Assembly: GCF_000378825.1 (NCBI RefSeq)
Contig: NZ_KB900388.1
Location: forward strand, 2,363,818 to 2,427,817
Direction: 5' to 3'
DNA: 64,000 nt
From: Salinispora vitiensis
Lineage (GTDB): Bacteria; Actinomycetota; Actinomycetes; Mycobacteriales; Micromonosporaceae
The position numbers and the translations under genes were made by a program. A model generated the notes under the pieces. That model did not search any database. It saw nothing but the letters and a program-made list of their open reading frames with translations, and was not told the origin of the DNA. This document shows, one piece after another, positions 18,632 to 28,685 of the stretch; positions within the stretch are counted from its first letter, which is position 1, and each line of letters opens with the position of its first letter.

Positions 18632-18651
18632 GGTGAACTGCATGGTTCACC
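18632..18651. promoter_or_regulatory. Second inverted repeat spanning the arsR-like start codon
   Basis: GGTGAAC and GTTCACC arms separated by six bases. The ATG at 18642 is in the spacer and the AAGGTG ribosome site at 18630-18635 is in the left arm. It shares the GAAC/GTTC core with the upstream repeat, so bound repressor or mRNA folding could both block initiation. Confidence 0.6.
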
Positions 18652-18986
18652 AAGATGTCCTGGACCGGGTGTTCGCGTCGCTGGCCGATCCGACCCGCCG
18701 CGGCATTATGATCAGGCTCGGCGATGGCCCGGCCACCATCGGCGAGCTCGCCGAGCCCACCGGGATGAGCCTGACCGGCATGAAAAAGCACGTCCAGGTG
18801 CTCGAAGACGCCGGGCTCGTGATCACTGAGAAAGTCGGCCGGTCGCGCCAGTGCCGCCTCGGCGCCGCGCCGCTGGACGAGGCGATGGCCTGGATCAGCT
18901 TCTACCAACGGCTCTGGGCCCGCCGCCTCGACGGGCTCGACGCCTACCTCACTCTCCAGTCCGACTCGAAGGGACAGAACTCTTGA
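18642..18986 (+). CDS. ArsR-family transcriptional regulator
   Basis: A 114-aa winged-helix repressor: VFASLADPTRRGIMIRLGDG, TIGELAEPTGMSLTGMKKHV and VLEDAGLVITEKVGRSRQC are the helix-turn-helix and wing. There is no metal-binding cysteine cluster, so it is of the type paired with SRPBCC proteins rather than a metal sensor. It overlaps the next gene by four bases and probably represses itself through the two inverted repeats upstream. Confidence 0.92.
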   Translation: MVHQDVLDRVFASLADPTRRGIMIRLGDGPATIGELAEPTGMSLTGMKKHVQVLEDAGLVITEKVGRSRQCRLGAAPLDEAMAWISFYQRLWARRLDGLDAYLTLQSDSKGQNS

Positions 18987-19450
18987 CGCTCGACATGCGG
19001 TTGACGCGACACCTGCCCGCGACACCCGATGAGGTCTTCGACGCGTACACGGACGCCGAGAAGCAGAAGATCTGGTTCACCATCCTCGACGAACAGCCCA
19101 GCGTCCTCGAGATCGAGGTCGATCTTCGGGTCGGTGGCCAGCAGACCGCGGTGTGGGGACCCAGCCCCGACCAGCTGTTCCGGGAGACGCAGACCTTCGT
19201 CGAGATCGACCGCCCGCACCGGCTCGTCACCGACTCCACCGGCGCCAGCCCGGACGGCACGACCATGACGACCCGCATCGAGGTTACGTTCGAGGAGAAA
19301 GACGGCGGCACCCTGATGACCATCGTCCAGAGCGGCTTCCCGACTCCCGAGGTCCGGGACTTCTTCGCCAACGAGGCGTGGGACGGTGCACTCGCCCGGA
19401 TCGAGGCGTTCCTGGCCCGTCAGCGTGGGACCGAACCTGCCGACGCCTAA
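18983..19450 (+). CDS. SRPBCC / AHSA1-family protein
   Basis: A 155-aa START-like (Bet v 1 fold) protein: MRLTRHLPATPDEVFDAYTD at the start, LRVGGQQTAVWG in the middle, and FANEAWDGALARIEAFLA as the C-terminal helix. These bind hydrophobic ligands, and ArsR-AHSA1 pairs are common in actinobacteria. TTG 18983 overlaps the ArsR stop; ATG 18995 is the alternative start. Confidence 0.86.
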   Translation: MTLDMRLTRHLPATPDEVFDAYTDAEKQKIWFTILDEQPSVLEIEVDLRVGGQQTAVWGPSPDQLFRETQTFVEIDRPHRLVTDSTGASPDGTTMTTRIEVTFEEKDGGTLMTIVQSGFPTPEVRDFFANEAWDGALARIEAFLARQRGTEPADA

Positions 19451-19600
19451 GCTCGCCCGGGTGGCGGTCGTCGCCGGCCGCGACCGCGCTGCCGACCGCC
19501 GCTACCGACCCCGGCCTCCGCTACCCGTGCGGCCCGGAGCCGGTTGTCATACCGGGGCTCGACAATCAGCTATCCGGTACGGCGGCCGAGGGAGATCTGC

Positions 19601-20149
19601 ATGCGCAAGCTCGTGCTCTACACGCTGATGTCAATGGACGGGGTGGTGGAGGCACCCGACCGCTACATTTTCGACTTCGACGAGGTGATGTACGCCAACC
19701 TCGGCCGCACGATCAAGGCCCAGGACACCGTGCTGCTCGGCCGACGGACCTACGACGAGTGGGCTCCGTACTGGCCGACGGCGGAGGAGCAGCCCTTCGC
19801 CGACTTCATCAACGAGGTGCCGAAGTTCCTGGTCAGCTCGGCGACTCCGACCGTGCCGTGGGCCAACACCACGGTCGTCTCGGGCCCGGTCGCCGATCTC
19901 GTTCGCCGGCTCAAGGAGCGTCCGGGTGGCGACATCGGCGTCCACGGCAGCATTCGCCTCGCCCAGTCCCTCCTGGCGGAAAGTCTGGTTGACGAGCTCC
20001 GACTCGTCATCGCCCCGGCGGTGCTGGGCTCCGGGCGACGACTACTGGGCGAGGGTGACGAGCAGCTACGGCAGTGGAAGCTGCTGCGCCTGGAGGGCAC
20101 CCCCTCCGGTGCGGTGCTCGCCGACTACGAGCTCAACCGAACCCGCTGA
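19601..20149 (+). CDS. Dihydrofolate reductase-family protein (RibD C-terminal domain)
   Basis: 182 aa with the YyaP/RibD-C layout: MRKLVLYTLMSMDGVVEAPD, VLLGRRTYDEWAPYW, GDIGVHGSIRLAQSLL and DELRLVIAPAVLGSGRRLL. Family members reduce pteridine- or pyrimidine-like substrates with NADPH, but orphan copies have no known substrate. It often follows ArsR-AHSA1 pairs, as here, so it may be part of the same regulon. Confidence 0.88.
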   Translation: MRKLVLYTLMSMDGVVEAPDRYIFDFDEVMYANLGRTIKAQDTVLLGRRTYDEWAPYWPTAEEQPFADFINEVPKFLVSSATPTVPWANTTVVSGPVADLVRRLKERPGGDIGVHGSIRLAQSLLAESLVDELRLVIAPAVLGSGRRLLGEGDEQLRQWKLLRLEGTPSGAVLADYELNRTR

Positions 20150-20258
20150 CAAGCCCCACTTCCACCGCCCAGACCGAGGGGATCACTTACTCGGCACGAC
20201 CACGGCGGCGGGGCGGGTGACCGCGTCCGCTCCGAAGCAATCCAGACCCGTGGGTGGC

Positions 20259-20987
20259 TCAGGAGCGATCCAGGGTGCCCGCCTCGGCGGGGGTGGGTGC
20301 GCTGCCGCCCAGGTGCGCCGGGAGCCACCAAGTGTCGTCGGGGCCGGCGGGGCGCTCCGGGTACTCCCGTTGGTTCCGGTCGACCAGGGCGCTCAGCCGC
20401 TCGGCCAGGTCCGTGGTCATCGCGTTCGCGTCCGGGTAGGCGGCCGGCTTCATCGGCTCCCCGATCAGGACGGTGATCGGGGTGTGCCGCCGGCCGAGGG
20501 TGCGCGGCCGTCCCTTGGTCCACAGCCGCTGGGTTCCCCAGACCGCCACCGGCAGCACCGGCACCTCGGCTTCCCGCGCCATCCGGGTCGCACCGCTCTT
20601 GAGCTGCTTGACGGTGAAGGACCGGCTGATCGTCGCCTCGGGGAAGACTCCGACCACCTCGCCCCGCCGCAGCGCGGCGACCGCCTCGACAAAGGAACCG
20701 GTGCCGGCCCGGCGATCGACCGGGATGTGCCGCATGCCCCGCATCAACGGCCCGGAGATCCGGTGCGTGAACACGGACTTCTTGGCCATGAACCGGACCA
20801 GCCGCTTCGACTCGCGCGCGCCCAGGCCGCAGAAGATGAAGTCGAGGTAGCTGACGTGGTTGCTGGCGAGGACCGCGCCGCCGGTCGGCGGTACGTGGTG
20901 GGCACCCTCAATGGTGATCTTCAGGTCGAGTACCCGGAACATTGTCTTGGCGGCGGCGATCACGGGCGGATACACGAGTTCCGGCAT
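20259..20987 (-). CDS. 1-acyl-sn-glycerol-3-phosphate acyltransferase family
   Basis: A 242-aa PlsC-type membrane-associated acyltransferase making phosphatidic acid or a related lipid. The catalytic NHxxxxD motif is in LASNHVSYLDF; the second block is MRHIPVDRR, the third GVFPEATISRS, and a late LPVAVWG closes the site. ATG 20987 is the only good start. Confidence 0.9.
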   Translation of the reverse strand: MPELVYPPVIAAAKTMFRVLDLKITIEGAHHVPPTGGAVLASNHVSYLDFIFCGLGARESKRLVRFMAKKSVFTHRISGPLMRGMRHIPVDRRAGTGSFVEAVAALRRGEVVGVFPEATISRSFTVKQLKSGATRMAREAEVPVLPVAVWGTQRLWTKGRPRTLGRRHTPITVLIGEPMKPAAYPDANAMTTDLAERLSALVDRNQREYPERPAGPDDTWWLPAHLGGSAPTPAEAGTLDRS

Positions 20988-21102
20988 CCGCCGACCTTAC
21001 CCCGGCTTCGGTGACCGTTCGGTAGGTGGAAGCCCTCATTGTTGGCACCGCCGGCCGGGGTGGGGCCGAGGTCGGGCGGGGTTCGGGCCGGTCCGGCTCA
21101 CC

Positions 21103-23160
21103 TCACTCGCCGCGCCGCTGCAGGTCGAGCCGGCCGCGGGCGAACGCGTCCACCCGACCCCACCGGCCCGGGATGTCCAGCACCTCGATCCGCCCCATCC
21201 CCGCTGGCAGTCGCGGCTCGACAACCAGGTGGCCCTGGTGTGGTTCCAGCCCGAGCATGGTCCGCAGCAGCAACAGCGGGGCGCCGGTGGACCAGGCCTG
21301 GGGCGTACACGCGGTCGGGTATTCGACCGGGAACTTGGTCAGCTCCCGTGGGTAGCCGCCGAACGCCTCCGGCAGCCGACCGTCGAAGTAGCGGGCGGCG
21401 TCGAGGATGCCGCTGGCGACCGTCGCCGCCTCCTCCGCGAAGCCATACTTGCGCAGGCCCCAGGCGACGAACGAGTTGTCGAACGGCCAGATGGTGCCGT
21501 TGTGGTAGCCGATCGGGTTGTATCGGGCCTCTCCCCTGGCCAGCGTCCGCACCCCCCAGCCGGAGAAGAGCCGTGGCCCCACCAGGTGTTCGGCGATCCT
21601 CGGGGCTCGCTCGTCGTCGACGATTCCGCTCCAGAGCAGATGCCCGAGGTTGGAGCTGAGCACGTCGCACTGCCGGCCGTCCGGGTCCAGGGCGAGTGCG
21701 TAGTACTCGCCGTCCTCCACCCACCACTCCCGGTTGAACCGTTCCTTGAGGTCGGCCGCCTCCCGCTCCAGCTGCTCGGCGAAGGCCGGGTCGTCCCAGA
21801 ACTCGCGGGCCAGCCGCGCCGCCCGCACCTTCGCGTCGTACGCGTATCCCTGCACCTCGCAGGTGGCGCGGGGGAACGGCGGCAGGGTGCCGTCGCGGTA
21901 GGAGATGGAGTCCCAGGAGTCCTTCCAGCACTGGTTCTCCAGCCCGGTGTCGGTGTTGCGCCGTTCGTACCAGATGTAGCCGTTACCCACCAGGTCAGCG
22001 CAGCTATCGATCCATTTCAACGCAGCCCGGCACTCGACCTGCAACGCCCGCACCAGTTCGGCGTCCCCACTCCACCGCTCGTACTCGTCGAGGAGCACGA
22101 TGAACAGTGGGGTCGCGTCCACCGAGCCGTAGTACGGCGAGTGCGGCTGCTCCTCGAAGGCCGCCGTCTCGCCGTACCGCATCTCGTGCAGGATCCGGCC
22201 CGGGTCCTCCTCCCGGAAGTCGTCGAACCGGGTGCCCTGGAGTGCGGCGAGGACCTGTAGCGTCGTCTTGGACAGCTCCGGGGTGAACGGCAGTACCTGC
22301 AGGCAGGTCAGGATGCTGTCCCGGCCGAACATGGTCATGAACCAGGGCAGGCCGGCAGCCGGTAGCGCCGCCCCACCCAGCGAGAACGGAACGAAGCGCA
22401 GCGCCGCCAGGTCGACCAGGCAGCGGTGGTACGTCGCGGTCAGATCCTCGCGTTCACTGTTGACCTTGGGGGCGTTCGCGATCCACTCCTTGAGGTCCTG
22501 TTCCAGGGCGAGCCGCTCGGCGCCGTGCGCACGCAGCCCCCTGCGCAGGTCCCGGCCGCTGGGGCCGAGGGTCAGGGTCCGGACGTCGATCTCCGCCACC
22601 CACTGCTCATTCGCCGCCAGATTGATGGTGTACGCGAAGCCGCCCTGGTCGAACCGGGCCGGCACCGACGAGGTGATCATGGTTTCGCGCCGGAAGTTGC
22701 CGCGCCGGTAGCCCAGCCGCAGCCGGTCCGACTCGGCCTCGGTGTAGAGCTCGCCCTTCTTGTTCAGCTGGTCGTCCTTGATTTCGAACAGGTCGGCGAA
22801 GTCGGCTGCCGCCGCCATCCGGACCTCCAGCTCGACCGGATTCTCGTCGTGATTGAGAATGGTGAGCGTCTCCCGGAAGCTTCCCCCCACCGCCCGTTCC
22901 CGGATGACCGAGAGCTTGGCGTCCACGTAATGCGTCGCTGCCCCCGGCACCAGGAAGAACCGCGCCTCGTAGTACTGCAGGTCGTCATAGGAGAGCGGGT
23001 TGAGCCGTTCGCCGTTGACCGTCAGCACCCAGGTGGACAGGAAGCGGGTATCGAGGGAGAAGAGACCGGTCGGCTCGGTCGGCGTCGCCTCGATGTCCCC
23101 GCTCTCCGCGGAGACCACGAAGGTGTTGCCGTCGAGGATGCGCACCGTGTTACCCGGCAT
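21103..23160 (-). CDS. Amylo-alpha-1,6-glucosidase-type glycogen debranching enzyme
   Basis: 685 aa. The N-terminal ~200 residues form the GDE_N_bis beta domain (GNTFVVSAESGDIEATP, GLFSLDTRFLSTWVLTVNG). From ~270 an (alpha/alpha)6 barrel follows, with GLPWFMTMFGRDSILTCLQ and NPIGYHNGTIWPFDN, which carry the acidic residues of this glucosidase clan. It probably trims alpha-1,6 branches from glycogen-like glucan. It shares one base with the SCP2 gene upstream. Confidence 0.9.
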   Translation of the reverse strand: MPGNTVRILDGNTFVVSAESGDIEATPTEPTGLFSLDTRFLSTWVLTVNGERLNPLSYDDLQYYEARFFLVPGAATHYVDAKLSVIRERAVGGSFRETLTILNHDENPVELEVRMAAAADFADLFEIKDDQLNKKGELYTEAESDRLRLGYRRGNFRRETMITSSVPARFDQGGFAYTINLAANEQWVAEIDVRTLTLGPSGRDLRRGLRAHGAERLALEQDLKEWIANAPKVNSEREDLTATYHRCLVDLAALRFVPFSLGGAALPAAGLPWFMTMFGRDSILTCLQVLPFTPELSKTTLQVLAALQGTRFDDFREEDPGRILHEMRYGETAAFEEQPHSPYYGSVDATPLFIVLLDEYERWSGDAELVRALQVECRAALKWIDSCADLVGNGYIWYERRNTDTGLENQCWKDSWDSISYRDGTLPPFPRATCEVQGYAYDAKVRAARLAREFWDDPAFAEQLEREAADLKERFNREWWVEDGEYYALALDPDGRQCDVLSSNLGHLLWSGIVDDERAPRIAEHLVGPRLFSGWGVRTLARGEARYNPIGYHNGTIWPFDNSFVAWGLRKYGFAEEAATVASGILDAARYFDGRLPEAFGGYPRELTKFPVEYPTACTPQAWSTGAPLLLLRTMLGLEPHQGHLVVEPRLPAGMGRIEVLDIPGRWGRVDAFARGRLDLQRRGE

Positions 23161-23531
23161 CAGCGCACCTCCCGCTCGAAGGCTCGGCGCGGCCCACGCG
23201 CGCGTGGGTTGCCCGGGAAGAGCCGCTCCACCTGGACGAAGAGCCGTGGATCACCACTGACCCTGAGGTCTCCCCGCAGGCTGGCCGCGATGGCATGTTC
23301 CCGGCCGGCGGCCAGCTCCTCGAAGAGCGCCGGGCTGAGCCCGATGACCGCGTCGGCCTCCAGATCCTCCCGACTCACCCGCAGCCGCCCCCGGTCGATC
23401 CGGAGGAACCAGTGCGTTGTGTGCGCCCCCTCGTGCAGGTCGAACCGGACCGTCGCGGTGGCCCGCATCAGCAGCGGCTCGTAGCCCCGCTGGTCGAGAT
23501 CCCTGAAGAAGGCCGTGGTCGCTTCCGACAT
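23160..23531 (-). CDS. SCP2 sterol-carrier-like protein
   Basis: A 123-aa single SCP2-type domain: VRFDLHEGAHTTHWFLRIDR and LEADAVIGLSPALFEELAAG, then LRGDLRVSGDPRLFVQVERL. The fold binds lipids or acts as a small carrier. ATG 23531 is chosen over a longer frame. Its stop overlaps the debranching-enzyme start (ATGA), so the two are translated together, an uncommon pairing. Confidence 0.85.
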   Translation of the reverse strand: MSEATTAFFRDLDQRGYEPLLMRATATVRFDLHEGAHTTHWFLRIDRGRLRVSREDLEADAVIGLSPALFEELAAGREHAIAASLRGDLRVSGDPRLFVQVERLFPGNPRARGPRRAFEREVR

Positions 23532-23674
23532 GGGTCCCACCTCCCGCCGGCCCGTCCGCGCGCGACCGGGACGCCCGTGGCAGGTCCCAACGTCGTGCCA
23601 TCGCCTCCGCGCACGGGTCCCCCGATCCGGAGCGGTCAACCTCGCCCGGATCGGGTGAACCGGGCCGGGCCGCG

Positions 23675-24091
23675 CTAGTTGTTCGGGTCGTCCGCGCTGA
23701 TGTCCGCGAGCACTGACTGCGGTTCGCGCTCCACCGCCAAGTCCCCCATCGACACCAGGCCGATCAGCTGCCCGTCCTCGACCACCGGCAGGCGACGCAC
23801 CGCGTACGTCCGCATCAGATCGGCGGCGGCCACGGCGTCGTCGTGTTGGCTGACCGTGATCACATCCCGGGTGGTGATCTCGTTTAACCGGGTCGAGGCC
23901 GGGTTCATGTTCTCCGCCACCGCTCGAACGGTGATATCACGGTCCGTAACGATGCCGACGACATCATCGCCGTCCGTGACCACAACATCCCCGATAGCGC
24001 AGTCCCGCATCTCCTGGGCGGCCGCAATGAGCGTGTCGTTGCCGTCCATCGTCACCAACCGGGTCGTCATGAACTCTTCGACCGTTGTCAT
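23675..24091 (-). CDS. Two-CBS-domain protein
   Basis: 138 aa made of a tandem CBS (Bateman) module: VEEFMTTRLVTMDGNDTLI and GDDVVGIVTDRDITVR form the first CBS, ITTRDVITVSQHDDAVAAA and GQLIGLVSMGDLA the second. Such stand-alone modules sense adenosine nucleotides or similar ligands. There is a GGGAG-like ribosome site before ATG 24091. Confidence 0.93.
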   Translation of the reverse strand: MTTVEEFMTTRLVTMDGNDTLIAAAQEMRDCAIGDVVVTDGDDVVGIVTDRDITVRAVAENMNPASTRLNEITTRDVITVSQHDDAVAAADLMRTYAVRRLPVVEDGQLIGLVSMGDLAVEREPQSVLADISADDPNN

Positions 24092-24176
24092 GGTGCTCCC
24101 CTCTCGCTGTCGGCACCGCGGACTACCCCCACCGGGGCGGCAGGTAACGGGCCCGGACGCGACAGGGTCGAGCCGC

Positions 24177-24614
24177 TCAGCCGCGCGGGGGCAGGCCGTA
24201 GACCCGCTCGACGGGCAGCCGCAACACCAGTCGGCGCTGCGCCACCATCTCCTGGCGGAAGTCGTCCCAGTCCGGGTGTTCGCCCTGCATCGCCCGGTAG
24301 ATGGCGACCAACTCCTCGACCGTGGGGTCGTCCGTGCGCTCGGCGACCGGAGTCAGCTCGGCCCGCCCCTCGGCGACCGCGTACGCCCAGCCGGCGCCGC
24401 TGCTGACGTGGAAGCTGGCCCGCGGATCCCGGCGCAGGTTGGCGACCTTGGCCCGGTTGTCGGTGACCGAGATCCGGATCAGCTCGGCCGCCGGGTCGTA
24501 CTGGTAGAGCACGGTGGAGAGCTGCGCCGGCCCGTCCCGCCGCAGCGTCGCCAACACACCCATCCGGTGCTCCGCGAGGAGCTCGAGCAGCGGCGCCTGG
24601 CTCTGGTCGGTCAC
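24177..24614 (-). CDS. PPOX-class F420-dependent enzyme / pyridoxamine-phosphate-oxidase-like
   Basis: A 145-aa split beta-barrel flavin/F420-binding fold. RMGVLATLRRDGPAQLSTVLYQ at the start, RISVTDNRAKVANLRRDPR and SFHVSSGAGWAYAVAEGRAEL are the usual blocks, matching the Rv1155/Rv2074-type group. GTG 24614 is set by GGAGG five bases upstream; codons further up do not match the family. The substrate is unknown. Confidence 0.85.
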   Translation of the reverse strand: MTDQSQAPLLELLAEHRMGVLATLRRDGPAQLSTVLYQYDPAAELIRISVTDNRAKVANLRRDPRASFHVSSGAGWAYAVAEGRAELTPVAERTDDPTVEELVAIYRAMQGEHPDWDDFRQEMVAQRRLVLRLPVERVYGLPPRG

Positions 24615-24687
24615 GGTTGCCTCCCTCGTCGGGTCACCCACAATCCAAACACGCCGGCGCCGCCCCCGGGGGATGAGCGGCGCCGAC

Positions 24688-25863
<1,176 letters not shown>

Positions 25864-27210
25864 TCAGCGCGTGCTGGTGATGACCTCCCCCAGGCCGGTC
25901 GCCGCCAGCTCGGCCCGGATCAGGGCGGCGTCCCCCTCGACCACCAGGGTCAACTCCTCCGGGTGCAGGTGTGCGGCGGCGGCCGCCGAGACCTCCTCGA
26001 CCTCGGCGGCGAGCAGCGCCGTACGCAGCCGGGCGTGGTAGTCGTCGGGCAGGTCGTGGACGACCAGCGTGGTCAGCGCCGCGGCGATCGCCCGCGGGGT
26101 CTGCAACTCGACCGAGAGCTGGCCGGCCAGCCAGGAGCGGGCCACCGCAAGCTCCGGTTCGGTCACCCCGGTCTGCTGGGTACGGGTGATCTCGCCGACC
26201 GCATCGACCAACGCGGGCGCGGTCACCGCGGTCTGCACGCCGGAGCTGACCGCGAACCGCCCGAACCGACGCGACGAGACGAAGTCACCCCGGATCCCGT
26301 ACGTGTAGCCCCGCACCTCACGGATCAGGTGGTTGAGCCGGGAGGTGAAGGCGCCACCGAGCACGGTGCCGGCGAGCCGCATCGGCACATGGTCGGGGTG
26401 TGCGCGGTGCGGCGACGGATGCCCGAGCCGCAGCGTCGACTGCACCGAACCTGGCCGGTCCACCAAAATGATCTTGCGGCCGTCGCGTGGGGCGACCTGG
26501 ACCGGGCCGCCCCGGTCCACCGCGCCGCCACCGGTGCCGGCGAACGCCGTCGCCGCGAGCGCGTCTAGGTCGAGGCGCTCCAAGTCCCCGACGACGACCA
26601 GAGTGCCCGGCCGGAGGAACCACTCCGAGTGGAAGATCCGGACGTCCTCGACCTCCAACGCGGCCACCGTCTCCGGATCGCCGTACAGCGGCCGGCCCCA
26701 GCGGTTCTCGGCGCCGAACAGGTCGGCTCGCAGCGCCGCGTCGGCCCGCGGGCCCGGATTCGCCCAATCCATGCGCTGGGCGGTCGCCTCGTCGTCGCGT
26801 ACCCGCCGGACATCGTCCGGTTCCAGCCGCGGCGTGCGCACCGCCTCCGCCAACAGCTCCACGGCGGCCGGCAGCCGATCCACCGGCACCTGCACGCTCA
26901 CCTGGAAGGAGTCCCAGTCCAGGCCAGCTACCAGCTCGGTGCCGAGCGCCTCGATGGCCAGCGCGTACGCCGTCGCGTCCCGCTGCGCGGTCCCCTCTTC
27001 CAGGGCCTTGGCGAGCACCGTGCCCAGCCCCTCCCGCCCCTGCGCTTCGCGGCCGGCGCCGGCATCGAGCAGCAACAGCGCCACCGCCAGCGACTGCCCC
27101 GGCAGGTGCGCGGCGACCAGTTGCCCACCCGCGACACCGCGGCGAACCACCTGGGGAAAGCGGTACGGTCGGGCGGGCCCCGGACCGGGCCGGGTGCTGA
27201 TCAGCGTCAT
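25864..27210 (-). CDS. M16 peptidase-family protein, non-catalytic subunit
   Basis: A 448-aa pitrilysin-type protein in two halves (peptidase_M16 and M16_C). The zinc motif is missing: the equivalent helix reads EGLGTVLAKALEEGT instead of HxxEH. The second half has REVRGYTYGIRGDFVSSRRF, the substrate-side R/Y motif of partner subunits. Together with the adjacent zinc subunit it would form a heterodimeric processing protease. ATG 27210 overlaps the upstream stop by four bases. Confidence 0.9.
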   Translation of the reverse strand: MTLISTRPGPGPARPYRFPQVVRRGVAGGQLVAAHLPGQSLAVALLLLDAGAGREAQGREGLGTVLAKALEEGTAQRDATAYALAIEALGTELVAGLDWDSFQVSVQVPVDRLPAAVELLAEAVRTPRLEPDDVRRVRDDEATAQRMDWANPGPRADAALRADLFGAENRWGRPLYGDPETVAALEVEDVRIFHSEWFLRPGTLVVVGDLERLDLDALAATAFAGTGGGAVDRGGPVQVAPRDGRKIILVDRPGSVQSTLRLGHPSPHRAHPDHVPMRLAGTVLGGAFTSRLNHLIREVRGYTYGIRGDFVSSRRFGRFAVSSGVQTAVTAPALVDAVGEITRTQQTGVTEPELAVARSWLAGQLSVELQTPRAIAAALTTLVVHDLPDDYHARLRTALLAAEVEEVSAAAAAHLHPEELTLVVEGDAALIRAELAATGLGEVITSTR

Positions 27211-28499
27211 GAGCTCTCCTCGGGCAGGTAGGTCAGGGTCACCCGGTCGGCCGGGGCGAGCACCTCGGCGGCCACCGCCGCGATCTGCTCGGCGGTCACC
27301 GCCAGCCACGCCGGCAGCCGCTCGGCTGCCCGGCGCGGGTCACCGAACTGTGTCGTGTACCGGCCGAGGGTGTCGGCCCGACCCTCCACCGTCGACATCT
27401 GCCGCCACCAGGCGGTGCTGAGCAGCGCCTTGGCCCGGTCCAACTCCGCGGCGGTAACCGGCACGGTCGCCAACTCGTCCACAACCTCGCCCAACCCGGC
27501 GGCCAACCGCTTCGCCGACACCCCTGGGCGGGCGGTGGCGGTGACGATCAACGGCGCCGGGGCGTACGCCAGGTCCACCCCGTACGCCCCGATCAGGTCC
27601 GGCTGCGCGACCCGCTCCCCGTCGACGAGCCGTTGGTAGAGCCGGCTGCCCCGCCCGCTGCCGAGGACGGTGGCGAGCACGCTGGTCACGTCGTAACCGG
27701 CGCCGCCGAACGGGTGGGTACGGTGCGCGACGTACACCCGGGGCGCGGGCACCTCGGTGACGACCGTCTCCGTCGTCGCCACGCCGGTGCCGGCAACGTG
27801 CCGGCCGTCCGGCGCGGCCGGGATCTCCGATCGGGCCGGGATCGCGCCGAAGTACTTCTCGGCCAGGGCGAACACCTCGTCGGCGGAGGTGTCGCCGACG
27901 ACCGTCAGCACAGCGTTGTTCGGCGCGTAGTACGCGGAGTGGAACGCCTGGAAGGTGGGGAGGTCAGCGGCGTTCAGGTCGGCCATCGAGCCGATCGTCG
28001 AGTGGTGGTACGGGTGGCCGGGCGGGTAGAGCAGCGGTAGCAGCCGCAGCCAGGCGTCGCCGTACGGGACGTTCTCGTAGCGCTGCCGCCGCTCGTTCTT
28101 GACCACGTCCCGCTGGTTGTCCAGCGTCTCCTGGGTCAACGCCGGCACCAACCCGCCCATCCGGTCGGCCTCGAGCCAGAGGGTCAGCTCAAGATGCTCG
28201 GCGGGGACCGTCTCGAAGTAGTTGGTGCGGTCCGGGTTGGTGGTGGCGTTCAGGGACCCACCACACCCCTGGACCAGCTTCATGTGCTCGGTCTTCGCCA
28301 CATTGGTCGAGCCCTCGAACATCAGGTGCTCGAAGAGGTGGGCGAAGCCGGTCTGCCCCTCCGGTTCGTGCCGGGAGCCGATGTCGTACCAGAGGTTCAC
28401 GGCCACGGCGGGGGCGGTGCGGTCCTCACTCACCACCACGCGCAGGCCGTTGTCCAGTCGGGTCGTCTCGATGGGCCAGGGAAAACCGCTGTCGGGCAT
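27207..28499 (-). CDS. M16 zinc peptidase, catalytic subunit
   Basis: 430 aa. The inverted zinc motif HLFEH lies at residues 54-58 (GFAHLFEHLMFEGS); the distal glutamate is in the helix after NQRDVVKNERRQRYE. The second domain ends with typical M16_C sequence. It is a cytoplasmic or membrane-near oligopeptidase acting with the product of the overlapping downstream gene. Confidence 0.92.
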   Translation of the reverse strand: MPDSGFPWPIETTRLDNGLRVVVSEDRTAPAVAVNLWYDIGSRHEPEGQTGFAHLFEHLMFEGSTNVAKTEHMKLVQGCGGSLNATTNPDRTNYFETVPAEHLELTLWLEADRMGGLVPALTQETLDNQRDVVKNERRQRYENVPYGDAWLRLLPLLYPPGHPYHHSTIGSMADLNAADLPTFQAFHSAYYAPNNAVLTVVGDTSADEVFALAEKYFGAIPARSEIPAAPDGRHVAGTGVATTETVVTEVPAPRVYVAHRTHPFGGAGYDVTSVLATVLGSGRGSRLYQRLVDGERVAQPDLIGAYGVDLAYAPAPLIVTATARPGVSAKRLAAGLGEVVDELATVPVTAAELDRAKALLSTAWWRQMSTVEGRADTLGRYTTQFGDPRRAAERLPAWLAVTAEQIAAVAAEVLAPADRVTLTYLPEESS

Positions 28500-28521
28500 G
28501 GGAGGACGCTATCCGATCTCC

Positions 28522-28650
28522 GAGGCGCGCGGACGATGCGCCGCGGGACGGGGCCCGAGGCGGGCGGTGCGCCGCGGGACGGGGCCTGAGGCGGGCGGTG
28601 CGCCGCGGGACGGGGCCCGAGGCGGGCGGTGCGCCGCGGGACGGGGCCCG
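28522..28650. repeat. Four-copy 31-bp tandem repeat
   Basis: Copies start at 28522, 28557, 28588 and 28619; the last three are nearly identical at exactly 31-base spacing (unit begins GAGGCGGGCGGTGCGCCGCG). It fills the gap between the M16 pair and the PhoX-like gene. There are no spacers, so it is not a CRISPR array. Confidence 0.85.
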
Positions 28651-28685
28651 ACATACTGGCTCAGCCGCGGGCCCCGCCGGCTCGC

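Noticed and set aside
28522..28650. Possible CRISPR array
   Set aside because: Units are directly abutting with no unique spacers and no cas genes; it is a plain tandem repeat.
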